DNA of 64,000 nucleotides from assembly GCA_021234155.1 (NCBI GenBank), contig JAJEKV010000075.1:1054001-1118000 (forward strand), written 5' to 3'. The translations under genes were made by a program, and so were the position numbers. The first letter of the stretch is position 1; each line of letters begins with the position of its first letter. Below the pieces are notes generated by a model, which saw nothing but the letters and a program-made list of their open reading frames with translations, was not told the origin of the DNA and did not search any database. The stretch comes from Isoetes taiwanensis. Taxonomy: Eukaryota > Streptophyta > Lycopodiopsida > Isoetales > Isoetaceae. Positions 22,531 through 35,196 of the stretch are shown here, one piece after another.

Positions 22531-23655
22531 GACTTGTGAAGCTAGACATTGATCTGTTATGCTTTGAACATTGTGTCTTCTATTTTACAATCTATAACAT
22601 CCAAGATAATACCCTCCCTTTGCCAACACTTAAGAATTATGGCGAAGACTCTTAAGCCTCAGATAACAAGCTATGAATGCCTTTATGCATTTGCCTTCCT
22701 CGGATACTAATTAAGGTGTCTGCATCAGCTTCACGCGTTTCATTTCTGTCCTTGGATTGTTGCATCATGTTACTATCTTCTACAACTCTTCACTATGGTG
22801 AAGCGGAGGCTGGACTTTTTAAGTATTTGTTTCTCATATCATATCAAAACTGTGGTTGTTGCACAGAAATATCTCGTTTATTAAGACCCTTAAAAGGGCT
22901 CCTTCGACATGTTTGATAATGGAAACAAGGAAACGGTTGCATCATAGACTGGAGATGCCAATGGACTGTCCACTTCTTCGCATTGCCAATTCTTTGATAT
23001 TCCACAATCGAGACACGAAGTTAAGCCCTTTTGATGGTAAAATGGACATAGAAGTTCTACCTCTGGGACAGCTAATGATATAGACGTATTCTTCTTCTAA
23101 ATACAGGAAGCAAACATTTGGTTGATGTTCATGTTGGCATCTCTATGTCAGTAGGTCTATTATATGTACGTAGTTGTTGAAAGAACACAAAAGTGGTTTG
23201 TTAACGTTGTTGCTTTGCCAATCAATGGAGGGGAAATAAGCACAATACAAGGATCCTACGAATATTATCATTATCTTCAGAATAGATGTGATGATAATGT
23301 ATACTACTATTGGTTCTAAAAGTTTGTGGTATATTATTGAGAATATATATGATTTTACTAGGGTTGGGGTTATGCATACAGATCATTGCAGACTGTTGTA
23401 TCTTGATTCAAACTTCAAAACCATACAGATCTACCCGTGCCTTCACATCGGTAATTGCATGCTGTTTTTACTAATTGATTTAGGCATTTCTACTGGTCAT
23501 TTAAGTTCACATTGCATGGTTTGTTTTATAGTGAGATTCAATAAATTCTTGTTGACGTTGGAGATAAGGAAGCCTCGTTTGTCAGCTCGCAAGAATGGAT
23601 TGGTGCAATTGAGCTCAATTTTGCCCATGACAAGCTTCTTGTCATATGCATAATT
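22527..23655 (+). pseudogene. UFM1-specific protease (UFSP2-like) gene fragment
   Basis: Successive exon-like blocks on the plus strand match plant UFSP2. KLDIDLLCFEH is at 22540; METRKRLHHRLEMP...PLLRIANSL at 22918-23010; LVDVHVGI near 23120; QGSYEYYHYLQNRCDD at 23240-23290; [27 protein letters not shown] from about 23533, after a TTTATAG acceptor. UFSP2 is the cysteine protease that matures UFM1 and removes it from targets. The block with the catalytic Cys (normally GWGCAYRSLQT right after the DD) is replaced by unrelated sequence, stops are present, and the C-terminal His region is not seen. The first 360 bp recur at 63640-64000. Confidence 0.65.
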
Positions 23656-24138
23656 GTTTAATTGACTTCATTTTGATTATTTATTTCCTTGAAGTGCCAT
23701 TACTATGCATGCTAGAAAGAGCTTTATCCAGGATTTTTAGAATTATAAGAAATTTATCGCATTGGGGTTGTTCACGGTGAGTCCCATGTACATGTACAGG
23801 GAAAGTTAGATCTAGTCTTTGATCTAACCCATTAATATGCAGCTAACCCATTATCTTTGCTTCCTTATGAGCTGGCCTTAAAGAAAATACTTAGTTTTGC
23901 TATAAAACAATTCTAAGCGCTCTTTGGTTGAGTTCGTGGATTTACGAGAATAATGGCGAGGTGAAACTATTTTTGTTGACTTCTTTCTTTAGGAAGCAGT
24001 TGCAGCACCTCATCTGAAGCACAGTTTTCATGGAGTATGTGCATCTGAATGCAATTCTAAGAAATTGTCTTGGACTGCCTGGCTTTATGAATAGCTTGGA
24101 TATGGACCACAAAATGTAACTCAAGAAACTCCAATGAT
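23656..24138. other. No gene recognised
   Basis: Possible introns or 3' flank of the UFSP2-like fragment; no further UFSP2 motif seen. Confidence 0.35.
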
Positions 24139-25294
24139 AATATGTAGCATAATAACAGGGGGTTTCTTTTGTGTTTTTGTACGATATTTACTAAGGTTTT
24201 TCTATGATTTTGTTGCTGTATTCAACTAGGTGTACTAAATAGTATTTCTAGAGTGCTCCATTTTTTAGCCGTTGATTTTTGATGAGAGATAGAATTGTAT
24301 GGCCGTGATTAAATTTATCTATCTGTCACACAGGATGCACCACAATGCTTTTTGATATTTAGGGTTTCTATTGGCCTCCGCTTTCTATCTTTGCGGGTAT
24401 TTACAAGAGAAGGCTCCAGTTTAAATGGCTGGCATTGTTGTTAAGGGAAACAAGATTGAACATGCCGCTGCTGGCTATACAAATTCTCGTGATGGAAAAC
24501 AAGTGGCTGTAATTTTTGGGAAATGTGAGACCCCCTTTCACCACCGCATGATGAGCTTTGAATGGTGGCGGCGTTAGATTGACGGAATTTTGATTTGACA
24601 ATCCTAAAGCTCCGCTTGTAGCTTTTTTCTTTGGAAGGATGTGGGTATGCTACAGCCGAGACTATAATGTTAAAATATATTTCTCTATTTGTGTATAAAT
24701 TAGGTTCGGCAGGGGATAGAACTTTTTCTTTTCATAAACTCCAAAGGCCCCATTCCTAAGAGAGCTTGGCCAAGATTTCTTGTTTACGAGAATCCCCGCT
24801 CTACAAACACAAAATCGAACTAGTTTTTCTCTGTTTTGCTTCAAAATCCACTTTTTAAGCTTCAAGCAGAGACAACCGCACCATTTGTCGATCAAGAAAA
24901 CAGGGGATAAAACATGCTTTTGATGACTGGCGATAGATGGTCAAGAAGATTGGGCAAAAGGCACGAAGCAAGCTTTTTGCAGCTTTTAGGTTTTCTAAAT
25001 CTTCAAGGAGCCACTATCGCTAGATTTCGACTGCTCAGCCTTTATAAGAAAGGCAGTTTGGTCTTTTTCCGCTGCATGTTGGATCTAATGGTAAAGAATG
25101 CGTAAATGGAGGCTCTCCTTTCCTGATTCAATATGCCAGCCCCTGAGGCATAACTCTATAAACAATTGCATTTTCTCGCTTTGGACTTCTGGATGACACT
25201 TATGATGTAATGAAAATGTTGCAGGTTTAGGTGTCGCCTTCAATCACGGCACCAGGGTTCTCGGGCCTGCTCCCGAATCACGACAACAGGTTCA

Positions 25295-25411
25295 ATGCCG
25301 CCTATTGAGCTCTCGGCAATAAAGCTGTTTGGGATATTAGAAAACCGTCATCCAATGACAGAAATTGGTTGGACAATAATGAATGCAGGATTGGTCCAAT
25401 TTGAACAATGA
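25295..25411 (+). pseudogene. Short protein-like remnant, unrecognised
   Basis: A 38-codon frame starting MPPIELSAIKLFGILENR and continuing HPMTEIGWTIMNAGLVQFEQ has the composition of a real globular protein and lies in the variable interior of the element. Further down, EEVVDANLESDSLASHLDGW (about 25770-25840) is another protein-like piece, faintly like a receptor-kinase C terminus. Neither is assigned. Confidence 0.25.
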
Positions 25412-26506
25412 CTAGAATTTACTTTTAGATGTTTGGTCATGCCAAAGTGTGGCTTGTCGAGGAGTTAGCATGGAACAGGGGCCATTGATCCGAGTTTGCT
25501 AGGAACTCCCGGGCGAAATTAAGTACGCCCTATGTACAAAGATCATATAATTCATGGGCCATTTGGCTCGGAAGGTGGAAGTAGGAGTCTATTGGTGCAG
25601 GGGATTTTGACTTGCCTGACCGGAGTGCTTGGGGGCCCCCTGGAGGATTATTCATAGTGTATTTTTGTACATAAAATAAATACATAATTGTTAACTTGGC
25701 TGGTCTTCTTCTTCTTTCGATGGGCAATATAGGTTGTTCAGAAGTGATTGCTAACTAATCTGGCCCGCTGTGGAAGAGGTTGTGGATGCAAATTTGGAAT
25801 CAGATAGCTTAGCTAGTCATTTAGATGGTTGGGATGAGGTATGGTAAAAGATTTTGAAGTCAGTTGATGAGGAGAGTTTGCAGCTGCTTCTATTTTGTCT
25901 AGTAAAAGATTTAAGTGGAGCACAGACTTGTATGGATTTGTTTTTAATCGTCAAAGGAAGGATGGGAGGCTAAATTGTGGAGGATGTGATGAAAATGGAA
26001 ACTTACATTTAGAAGGGCTTTTTCTAGCTCAGCTGCTGCAAATGCAACTCAGGGATTGCTACAGTTGCATATTGGTAAACACAGCATGTTTGGTACTTGA
26101 TTTGCATGAGTGCCATAGCTTTATGTGTTTTAGTGAATATCATATACAATCAGCTTGCTTGCCATCTTACTAAACTGTTCTTCTGCTTTTGGCGCTTTTT
26201 TGAGATCTGGTTTTTTGAGTTTTATCTCATCATTTCCAAAAACTAGGATTTATAAAACAGCAAAGAGCAAGGGTTTGAGAATTCGTCCATTATTGCAGAG
26301 GTGGGAATAACCCGGTTTGTATTCTCTTCACTCCATCTCTTATTTCGTTGTTTAGAGCAGCATCACAGATGTTCTCTACATATACTATATTGGTTATGAA
26401 TGCTTGCCATGGCATTTGAGTTTTTTATTATTCATCCTGAGTTCTTTATTCATTGGTATGATATGACGACTTTTACATTTTCTCTTATTTTTTCTCCCTT
26501 TTGTTA

Positions 26507-27009
26507 GGGCCCGAAGGGCCCAAAAAAAATTTTCATATAACAACCAACATATCATATGACTACCATTAACATTAATTAACACAAACCATTACATTTAACA
26601 ATTTTAAATTAAAACCCCCTTGAAACCCCCTTTGGTTTGGGTGCATATTCACACGGGGGGTGACGTAGGGCAGCGAGAGCACCCGTAAAATCATGTTACA
26701 CATGTACAAAATTAACACCATATGGTACATTGCCTCAAATCTTATAGTATTTCGCAAATTGTGTTATACAGTATATCAAAACTTGTACAGGCATACCCCA
26801 CAAACGAGGATCTCTATGTACGGTCTAGATCGAGGAATAAAGGGCATTTATGCTTATCCAACAGCTCTCGATGCCCGGAGTCACCCCCCGTGTGAATATG
26901 CACCCAAACCAAAGGGGGTTTCAAGGGGGTTTTAATTTAAAATTGTTAAATGTAATGGTTTGTGTTAATTAATGTTAATGGTAGTCATATGATATGTTGG
27001 TTGTTATAT
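26507..27009. repeat. Perfect 130-bp inverted repeat (fold-back)
   Basis: Arms 26535-26664 and 26880-27009 are exact reverse complements over 130 bp as read by eye, with a 215-bp spacer. Outside the left arm is the small palindrome GGGCCCGAAGGGCCC (26507-26521). A transcript would fold into a long perfect hairpin. Related sequence at 42154-42500 has the left arm and spacer only. Confidence 0.9.
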
Positions 27010-27010
27010 G

Positions 27011-29988
27011 TTGGTTGTTGGTTGGTTGGATCAGATAATAATAACGAGCTATAGCAAATTTGGAAGAAAGCTTAGCACAACAACTAGCAACATGTTTTAT
27101 CCTCGTGGGAGCATAATTAATTCTGAAATGGATGACTATAAGTAACATTTGATAATAATGATTCCAAGGCTTGGCAATTGTTCTTCAACAAAGGCGTCAT
27201 CTTTCGTCAGGTATAGGAGGCGATGGCGTTATGTCAATCTTTGTCGTCATCACAAACAACAGATCTACATAGCTCCCCAAAACTGATCTAACATAATTCT
27301 TCCAAACTGCAGCTCCCCAAAATTGGTCTGCTCTAAAATTGGCCGCCCTGTTGCCCAAAATTCCACTATAGAATTCCGCCTAGGATAATAGGATATTCTT
27401 TTGATATTAATATTAATGGAAGATATTAGGTGTTTGAAAAAATTGCATGCACAGTATCACTCAGTATTTGACAAGGTCGGATTGGATAAATTTGACAAGG
27501 TGCTGCCACCTTGTGGCAGCATGTAAGAGCAACTTCACAAGAAAACACAAAAAGATCAAAACACATTTGCAAGACATTTCCATTTGGAGCTCATTGTTTA
27601 GGTATGAAGACAAATCTTTACATCAAAGTTGAAGACCAATGGATAACATTCAAAGAAGCATTCAAGTAGCAAAAGGAAGCAAGACTTGAGTCAAAGGTTG
27701 GAAAAGAAGTCAAAAAGAGAAGACCCCTAGTCAAAGATTGGAAGACCCCCAAAGAAGTATGTTGTCTTACCACCTTTTGAGATTTTCACACTATCTTAGA
27801 GATATTGGCTCAAGAAGACATTGTTCACATCCATACTCATTCTTCATACCCATCCCTCATCTCATTCATCATATTTTCATGGCTCAAAGTCTTTTTCCCT
27901 AGGGCAAAATCTCACACACCACATATTCCATACATATGCACCATGAACATCACACACACACATCATGTTCCATTACCATGCACTTGACAAGTCATTAGAA
28001 GCGCACTCTCTCTCTAAAAAAAAGGAAAAAGAAAGAGGAGAGAAGCTCCACAAGTCTACTACATCACCAATTCAAGGCCAAAGCATGGGTCAAAGATCAA
28101 ATCCCAAAGGCCTAAGTTGACTAGTCGAAAAAAATCAATATCTAGTGCCACCTCACCTTCAAAGATCATGCACACATCATCCACATCATCACCAACTCAC
28201 CTAACATGTGTCACCCACACCTTGTTACACTTCATCGAGATTTTACCTAGGAAAAATTTCTTTGACACCTTGCCTTCCACCTCACCATGCCACATCATCA
28301 GCATTTGCCAAGTCATCACCCATATGCCACATGTCCTTGTACACCATGGAAAAAAGGCCCAAAAATGAAGTTGCTTATTTTCAAAATTTGTTTTTTCCAT
28401 CTGAAAGCCCATGAAAAATCATGCAAAATGGTGGTCAAAGATTCTCATTTTGACCACATCTAGCCCTAGTTATATTGGTTCTTGGGATGCGTGCCCTACC
28501 CTAGTTGTGCTAACATTTGGCTTAAATTACCCCCAAAAATCCATGTCATGTCCCTGCCAACCATGTTCGGCCACGTGGAAATCCGCCGAGCTCATTTTTC
28601 GTCAAATGCCTGTGGGGTATTTCTATTTTCGTGAAGAACCCTAAAATCATGGCAAGATCCGAAATCAGCCCAACCAACCGGGTAAATCATGATTAAACCG
28701 GGCCGGATTTAGCCCTTTGATGCCAAGAATCTACTTCTAAGAATGGTTAAAACTCATTTATTACTGTCAGACAAGAGCAAGGCCACGCTAAAGGGGATTA
28801 TTCGAAAAAGGGGACTTCATTTTGAGGAAGAAATCATGATTACAACACCACAACCGACTGACTTACAGATCAAGAAGGTATTTACAGGCAAAAGAGGCAA
28901 AAACCGATCCGCCTTATCAAGAACCGACCAGAAATTGTCAAATTTAAGAGATCAGTGAGGTTTCAGAAGATTTTCGAGCACCCTAGTGCCTTGAGTGATC
29001 TAATCCAGCATGCTACTTTTGGGAATGACCTCTACTTGCCCTGTACTGCCTCCTTGTGTCAGATTTCTTGAAGATCTGGTGCAATAAAGTCCTTTTTATG
29101 ATTTGAAGATATGTATTACCTTTGCTTCTTTCATTATATGAATTTCTCCGTATCAAATCACTGGGAAATTCTCTCATTGTAATCCTTGAAGGCTCCTTTG
29201 AATGAAAATTTGAAGTTGGTGTAGATTGTGTCTTGCTTTTTTCCTGAAGATCGAATCTTGCTGGTTCTACTTGTGCTGTAGCAGTGCTTGAATCTCAACA
29301 ACAAGAGCCACTGTGGTTTGTATAAGTTCTTTCAACTAAAATCCCAATCTAGAGTGCTTATTCAATATTGCATTGTTAGGTCAGTGACAAATTCCTCAAA
29401 AAAACAAAAAAGGTCTAGTCAAATAGCATTTTACACTAGGTTTCTTTCATCTAATGCATACTCACATCTCTTGTAAGCCAACTCCTTCATTTAAAAGCTA
29501 AAAAGTCGTGTTAGGCCACAATCCAAAGCCTGTTCTTTGATTCTGTTACAGACTGTCACAAAAAATCTATAAAAATGGCATTTGTGTACATCAATGCATA
29601 CTTTCTGTTGTTTCTACATGATGCACGTGTTCTTTAGGTTAGGTTGAAGGTGTCAAAGAAAGAAATCCCAAAAAATTCCTCATAAATTCTCATCTGCAAA
29701 TTTTAGCTCTCTGCCAGGGTTATTGACCAAAAATTGACTCGGTCAGGAAGCCATTATTCACCTAGCTCTGGTCAAGCATTTGCCTCTGACCTTTGCAAGC
29801 ATCTTCTGGATTCCCTTGAGCATCAATTGTAGTTGTTCCCAACAAAAACCAATCATCCAACTTCATTTGGCAAACAGTTTTTGGCAAATAGTTTTTTCTT
29901 GTTCAGGGACAGACTGTTCACAAGCTAGTTTGAGCTGATTTGTGCAGGGATTTGGCCACAGATTGGTTGCCTTAAGCAACTGGAGGTT
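27011..29988 (+). other. Gene-free; probable left part of the gypsy element
   Basis: No supported ORF. The copia element inserted exactly at 29988/43291, so 29988 was once joined to the leader of the gypsy gag at 43374. The gypsy 5' LTR and leader should therefore lie here. I could not fix LTR ends because no matching 3' LTR is recognisable after 49105. Confidence 0.4.
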
Positions 29989-30088
29989 TGTTAGAAAAAT
30001 AGAGACCCTTGTGATTATTATTCTTAGATCAATCAAATATTCAACTTAGAGTCATAGAAGACAAGGTCATAATATAGCTTCAATATAA

Positions 30089-33000
30089 GGGTAAAAGCAT
30101 GCTACGGTGTACCACTTTTGGAACCCTCAAAAGTACCTACACTGGGTACTTTTAAAACTGGTACTTTCTGTTTTCTCTTTCCATTAAAATCAATCGAAAA
30201 TTTTTGAATTGAAGGTCAATAACATGTCAATATATATCAATCAATCAATCAATATATATTGATCATGCCATTTTTTGGGACCCTCAGGTCCATATGGCAA
30301 ACAGTACATTTACATTTACATTTTAGGCGCCAATATGGCACATAAATCATCAAAATATAAATAATCCAGAATTTTCAAGCAGTGTCATGTGATCATATAA
30401 GAGTATGATGTCTGATCTTTCCTTAAAGATAGTCTTCAGATATGATCCCAGCTTGGCCGGTTGCAACTGGAATAAGTCTTGAAGATTATCGGCAGTGATG
30501 GCAAAAGCTTCACGGATATGCTCATAAGATGGACAAAAGAGCAAAGCATGGGCCTCGGCCCTCAATTTGTGGTTCTCACAAGCAGCAGGGACATAGCGGT
30601 CTTTTTCGCCCAATCCTTGCCATCCGCCGCTTTCTATGGCAAGGTGATGGGATGAGAGTCGCTCGGAGATGGTTTTTCTTAAATTAGATGCCGATCCATT
30701 CCCGTGTATGGCTGCTCACCATAGGTGTCAAGATTGTTAATTTCCTTTACAGAGAAGTCCGCTTTGACACTAGTATCACAATCCATCCGAGCTTTGCAAC
30801 CGCTTTTGGCATACAAATGCTTGCAATTCATCCCATTTGTGAGGCCACCGCCGGGCATTATATCCCATTTTCCCCATTTGATTAATGCATTATACCATCC
30901 GCTCATTTTCTCTTGAGGGTGCATAAGTGCTAGAAGCGGGGAGGCGTTCGAGTCAAGATTAGAGATCCCGTCCAAGTAATGTAGCGTTTGACGAGGCGCA
31001 TCAATCTCGATTGGGACTAGTCCCGCTTCGCCAAGAGCATATTATATGGTGTTTGGGCCTTTACTCCCAATTCCTCCAGGAGGAATTTTTTGTATTCTTT
31101 CCAAATTGGCCCACCTGATCTTGCCAATCCAGTGCCTGTGGATGGGCAGCCATAGAGCATTACCGGGTTTAACTAGAACACCAAAAAGCAAAATTGCGAA
31201 ATGCCAACCTTCTAGGTTATTTTGTTCACATACTTGGAGCATGCCAAATAATGCTTTCAGCCCACCTAATGCTCTCCTTGATGCTGCGGTGACCATTTAT
31301 AGTTGGAAGACATTTCAATCCCTAAATATTTATACCGAAAGTGACAAATTTTCCAAAGCAACACCTCCAACCGAGAAATCAGCATGGGAGCCAAACCAAA
31401 GACCATGATTTTAGATTTGGAATGGTTGATAGACATACCTTTATGCTTGCAAAAGCGCCAAAGACATCTAGATGTGATCGCAGACCCAATTGTGTTTTGG
31501 AGATGAGTACAATATCATCAAAAAAAAAGCAGCAACTTCACTACATGGTCATATAAATCAGCACCAATTCCACTACGGTCATTGAGCCAAGATTCTACTT
31601 CATCAATGAACAGCCCAAAGAGTGCCGGGTGAGCAGGGCAGCCTTGTTTAACCCCTATGGTGCTGGAAATCATGGTATCGAGCGTAAAGGGAACGAGAGT
31701 TCCACCAATACCTTATGATATAGGCAAGCAACTGCTTCTTTGAGAGCATGAGGGACCCCAATTGCATCCATCCTGTCTTGAAGCTTGCCTCGATCAACAC
31801 GATCGAATGCCTTTGCAAGGTCCATGAATGCGAGGTATAGTTTGTTCCCCCGCCCCTTAGCATTTTCTGTGAGCACCCGGAGTGTCACTAAGTGATCAAT
31901 AGTAGAGTAACCAGATCTGAAACCAGCTTGGCCTGTTGCAATAACATCTGCATCTTTGGCCCAATCCACTAGCTTTTGCTCAATCAAAGAGGCAAAAGTT
32001 TTAGCCATAATATTACCAACTAGAATTGTCCCAGAAGTTATGTATGTCCCCGCTTATCGCCACATTTATACACTGGGACAGCTCTACTAACATACCAGGT
32101 ATCTGGAAGTCTGCCATGCTTGAGCACCAGGTTAAAGATGTGAGTGAGTTTTTCTAGGAGCAACTCACCTCCCCATTTGCATAATTCAGCCACCATCCCT
32201 AGATTATCTGGGGACTTACCATTTTTCATGCGAGACAAGGCTTCTTGCACATCTGATGGAGTAAAAATAGACTCGATTCTGTGGTAGTTACGTGTCATGG
32301 CTCTTTGAGTCGGAAATGTGTAGAGGCCATTTAGCCAAGAAAATCATCTCTTCTCGCAGCAAAATTAGGACATGGAGAAGGGCTTTTGGTGATGTTCCAA
32401 AGGCCTTCGCTCATCTATCACCCTGTTGGTTAAGTCTTGTTCATGCTTGCGCCGCCATTCATTCTTTTTACCTCGGAAGCTTTTTATAACATTTGCCGGG
32501 CTTGCTGATTATCACCGCCATACCTAGGGCCTGCTTAGCAAGCATGCATTCTTTGTCAAACCACTTTTGATTTTGACGCTTTCTTTTCCGGGCTTAGTAG
32601 TCCCAAAGACTTCGCTTGTTTGCCGCCAAAGATGTTTTTAACCAAAACCCGGTTATAATCAAATGCATCCGCTGGCCAATCGTACATGCTCAAGTCTACT
32701 TGTTAAGGCATCCGTGATATGCACCTCGCATATTTGTAATTGATTTTGATGCTACCGAGGCTTCAAAATCAGCGTAGGGAGCATGTGGTTTATTCACTTT
32801 GAAAGCTATCTTTGAGGGGTGCATGGTCTGAAATAAGTTGCTTCTTAAGAACCCTAAGTCATGGAGCATTGTACAAGTGGGATTACCCAGCAGGAGATCA
32901 ACAACAGAGTCTGCCCAAGCTATTGAAAAGCATGTGTAATTCGAGAGTCCGGAAAGATTTGGATGCCATTGAAGACAATCCATTGTAATGCTCCACATAG

Positions 33001-34627
33001 CTGCAAAGACATGATTTCCCATAGCATTGCTAGTGTGGTCACTAGATATCCGCTTCCAAGGATGCTCGAGTCCAAGGTATTCATGTAGCCAAAGCTCATT
33101 TTTCGCTTTGAAACAAGGGGCCTGTCTCTGTACCCAATCTTGCATTGAAATCCCCTGCCACATAGACCGATCCTTTTGTCCGGTATTTTATAATATCCTT
33201 GGCAAGATGCAAAGCAATGGATCATGAGGATCTAAATCTGGGTGCCGTATACTTTTGCGTGTTTCGGGATCTAAGGGGCAAAGTAGACACAAGCAATATA
33301 GAGGGGCTTTTGTCCATTAATCCGTATCCACAAGTATTGCTTAAAGGGGCAGGTCCAGACAATTTCCACCGAAGCCAAACAGAAGAGCGAACGTAGCACG
33401 CCAATCCTCCCCACCTCTCCGCATGATCCTTTTTATTGTGTAGCGTGGCAAGCTTGGTGAAGTCAAAGATATCAACTAGCGGTCTCATGTCATATTCCCA
33501 TGTTTCCAAGAAAATCGAATGTCATGTTGCTTTGGAGCAGTTTGTGCAAGTTAGAAATTTGGATTCGTTAGCACCGTGGATGTTCCATACTAAGAGTCCG
33601 AGGGTCCCAAGCTTCCTATGCTCGCTTTTCTCTCGACAATAACCTTGTTTCCAAGGATATATCGCGCCTTTCCATCAGCCCCTGTGTCTCTTTACTTCAT
33701 CTAGCAACACTTTTCTATCTTTCTCCATTGTTGTTGAGTTAGATCTTCATTTAACCATATGTTTGTATCCCTTTAGATTTCCTTTGTGTTGCATTGCTCG
33801 GTTTATGTAATTCTCAGTACTTTCGAATTTGACAATGACAGGTCTATGGCGCCCTTCAACTTTCCTACCAACCCCTGCGTGATTGATTCCGTGTTCATGG
33901 AGGAAGAGCTTGTTCTTAAATACGCCATTGATAGTCTCGGATAAATTTTCATCCTTTGTTTCTTCAATGCCGATATTTTGATATTGTTAGCTCTATGTTG
34001 TCTATCCTCCAAATCTAATACTCATTCCCGCCTTTGTCGAAAAAAGATCTCGAGACTTTAGCTTCAATTTGGGTAACAAAATCCCGAGGTTGCTTAGCAA
34101 ATGTAATTCTGTCTAAATCACTCTTGAGCCTAATGATCTCTCGAGGCATCTTGTGCTCTTGCTATTTCCGTAGCTTGATTTTTTTGCTTGTAGTCGTCGG
34201 TTGGTCTCCCCGCAGTCATTCTTCTCGTTCTACTAATTCGACACCAAGCTTTTACCTCGGCTATTTCCTCGCATCGGGAGCTTCATTTGTTCATGGAGTA
34301 GCTCGATATCATCCTGTTGGAGGTTCCCCTTGCCAGGGGTTCCGGTGCCCTTCCGTTTCCCTCCCATCGGGAGGGCCTGCTACGAAAAAGGGCCTTGTGC
34401 CGAAAATGGAGGCGCCTAAAACCTGCGCAATAGGGATCTGCGCATCCTCTATAGTACTAGAGGATAACAATACTATTAGAGACTAATATAAATGAATTAA
34501 CTCTCAAACTTATTATTTATTGCAGCATTTATGCAAGTTCCCAGTACCCAGTGCTGGGTACTTTTCTGGGTAGTTTCGCACTCCCTAAAAAGTACTTTAG
34601 ATGGTACACCCTAGCATGCTTTCACCC
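30089..34627. mobile_element. 4.54-kb TIR element in the copia LTR, TSD ATAA
   Basis: Left end GGGTAAAAGCATGCTACGGT and right end (reverse complement) GGGTGAAAGCATGCTAGGGT pair as terminal inverted repeats of 25 bp with two mismatches. Inside them both sides carry AGTACC...ACTGGGTAC. ATAA at 30085-30088 is repeated at 34628-34631, and the other LTR shows the empty site with one ATAA. No DNA transposase ORF is visible; the interior is a broken LINE. A 4-bp duplication does not fit hAT, CACTA, Mutator or PIF/Harbinger; Sola-type elements have 4 bp, but I cannot assign it. Confidence 0.85.
30300..34480 (-). mobile_element. Broken L1-type LINE inside the TIR element
   Basis: Minus-strand order: ORF1-like piece at 34012-33803 (EDRQHRANNIKIS, the L1 ORF1/transposase-22 start); AP-endonuclease-like pieces at 33509-32696 (WGGLACYVRSSVWLRW); RT at 32298-31640 (KNGKSPDNLGMVAELCKWGG, ATGQAGFRSGYSTIDHL, FMDLAKAFDRVDRG); C-terminal part 31296-30350 ending in a Cys/His block (CENHKLRAEAHALLFC). 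A CAATC/ATTG microsatellite near 30235-30262 may be its 3' tail. Many frameshifts and stops: it was long dead, although it sits inside an LTR that is only slightly diverged from its partner. Confidence 0.75.
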
Positions 34628-35196
34628 ATAACTTCAATAAAACCTTATAAGCGTCGGGCTACTGTAGCAAAGGTCTGAAGAACTAAATGAACAGTAAACT
34701 CAATAATACAATCGAACTTCTCCACCTTTAATTGCCTCCTCAACTCAACATTCGGCCCACAATTCCATCGTATATGCAATGCTTATCTGCAGGGTTATTT
34801 ACAGTGTGCTCACTCGACCGATCCGGCGTCGGTTTAGCTTGATCCGATCAATTTTAGACTGTCAACTTTCCTTCTATGTATTCGCCCATCACCTCTTGCT
34901 TATTCTTCGATCATATTATCACCTTCACTTTAATAATAACATTAATATTTCAACCATTGGAACCTAATTTATAAGTCCCCTTTAACGTAACCATTGCCTT
35001 TCACTTTAACTTGGTCCTGGGTCTCTTTGCATCTTTGCATTATGATCTTAACCATGAAGAGCTGTTCATGCCCTATATCTTGCACTGTGCAGATACTTGG
35101 TGATGACTTATGTGACTATCCAGCATAATGCACTTGCCTCTTTCTCTGAACAGATACATAAGCATGCAGGAATATGTGATGACTAATGATCACATT

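Larger units (their letters stand above)
24140..27010 (+). mobile_element. Element with conserved ends and variable interior, copy 1
   Basis: The left about 150 bp (24140-24295) match 39825-39970. The right about 500 bp (26507-27010) match 42154-42500 over their shared part. Orientation is the same and the spacing between the conserved ends is about 2.3-2.4 kb in both places, while the DNA between them differs. ATATG stands at the left edge (24140-24144) and at the right edge (27006-27010). I see no transposase. This fits a non-autonomous element that has exchanged or captured its interior; class unknown. Confidence 0.5.

Noticed and set aside
34779-34967. Identical 62-codon frames at 34779-34967 and 42867-43055
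   Set aside because: Both lie inside the two copia LTRs, so identity reflects the LTR pair, not a gene.
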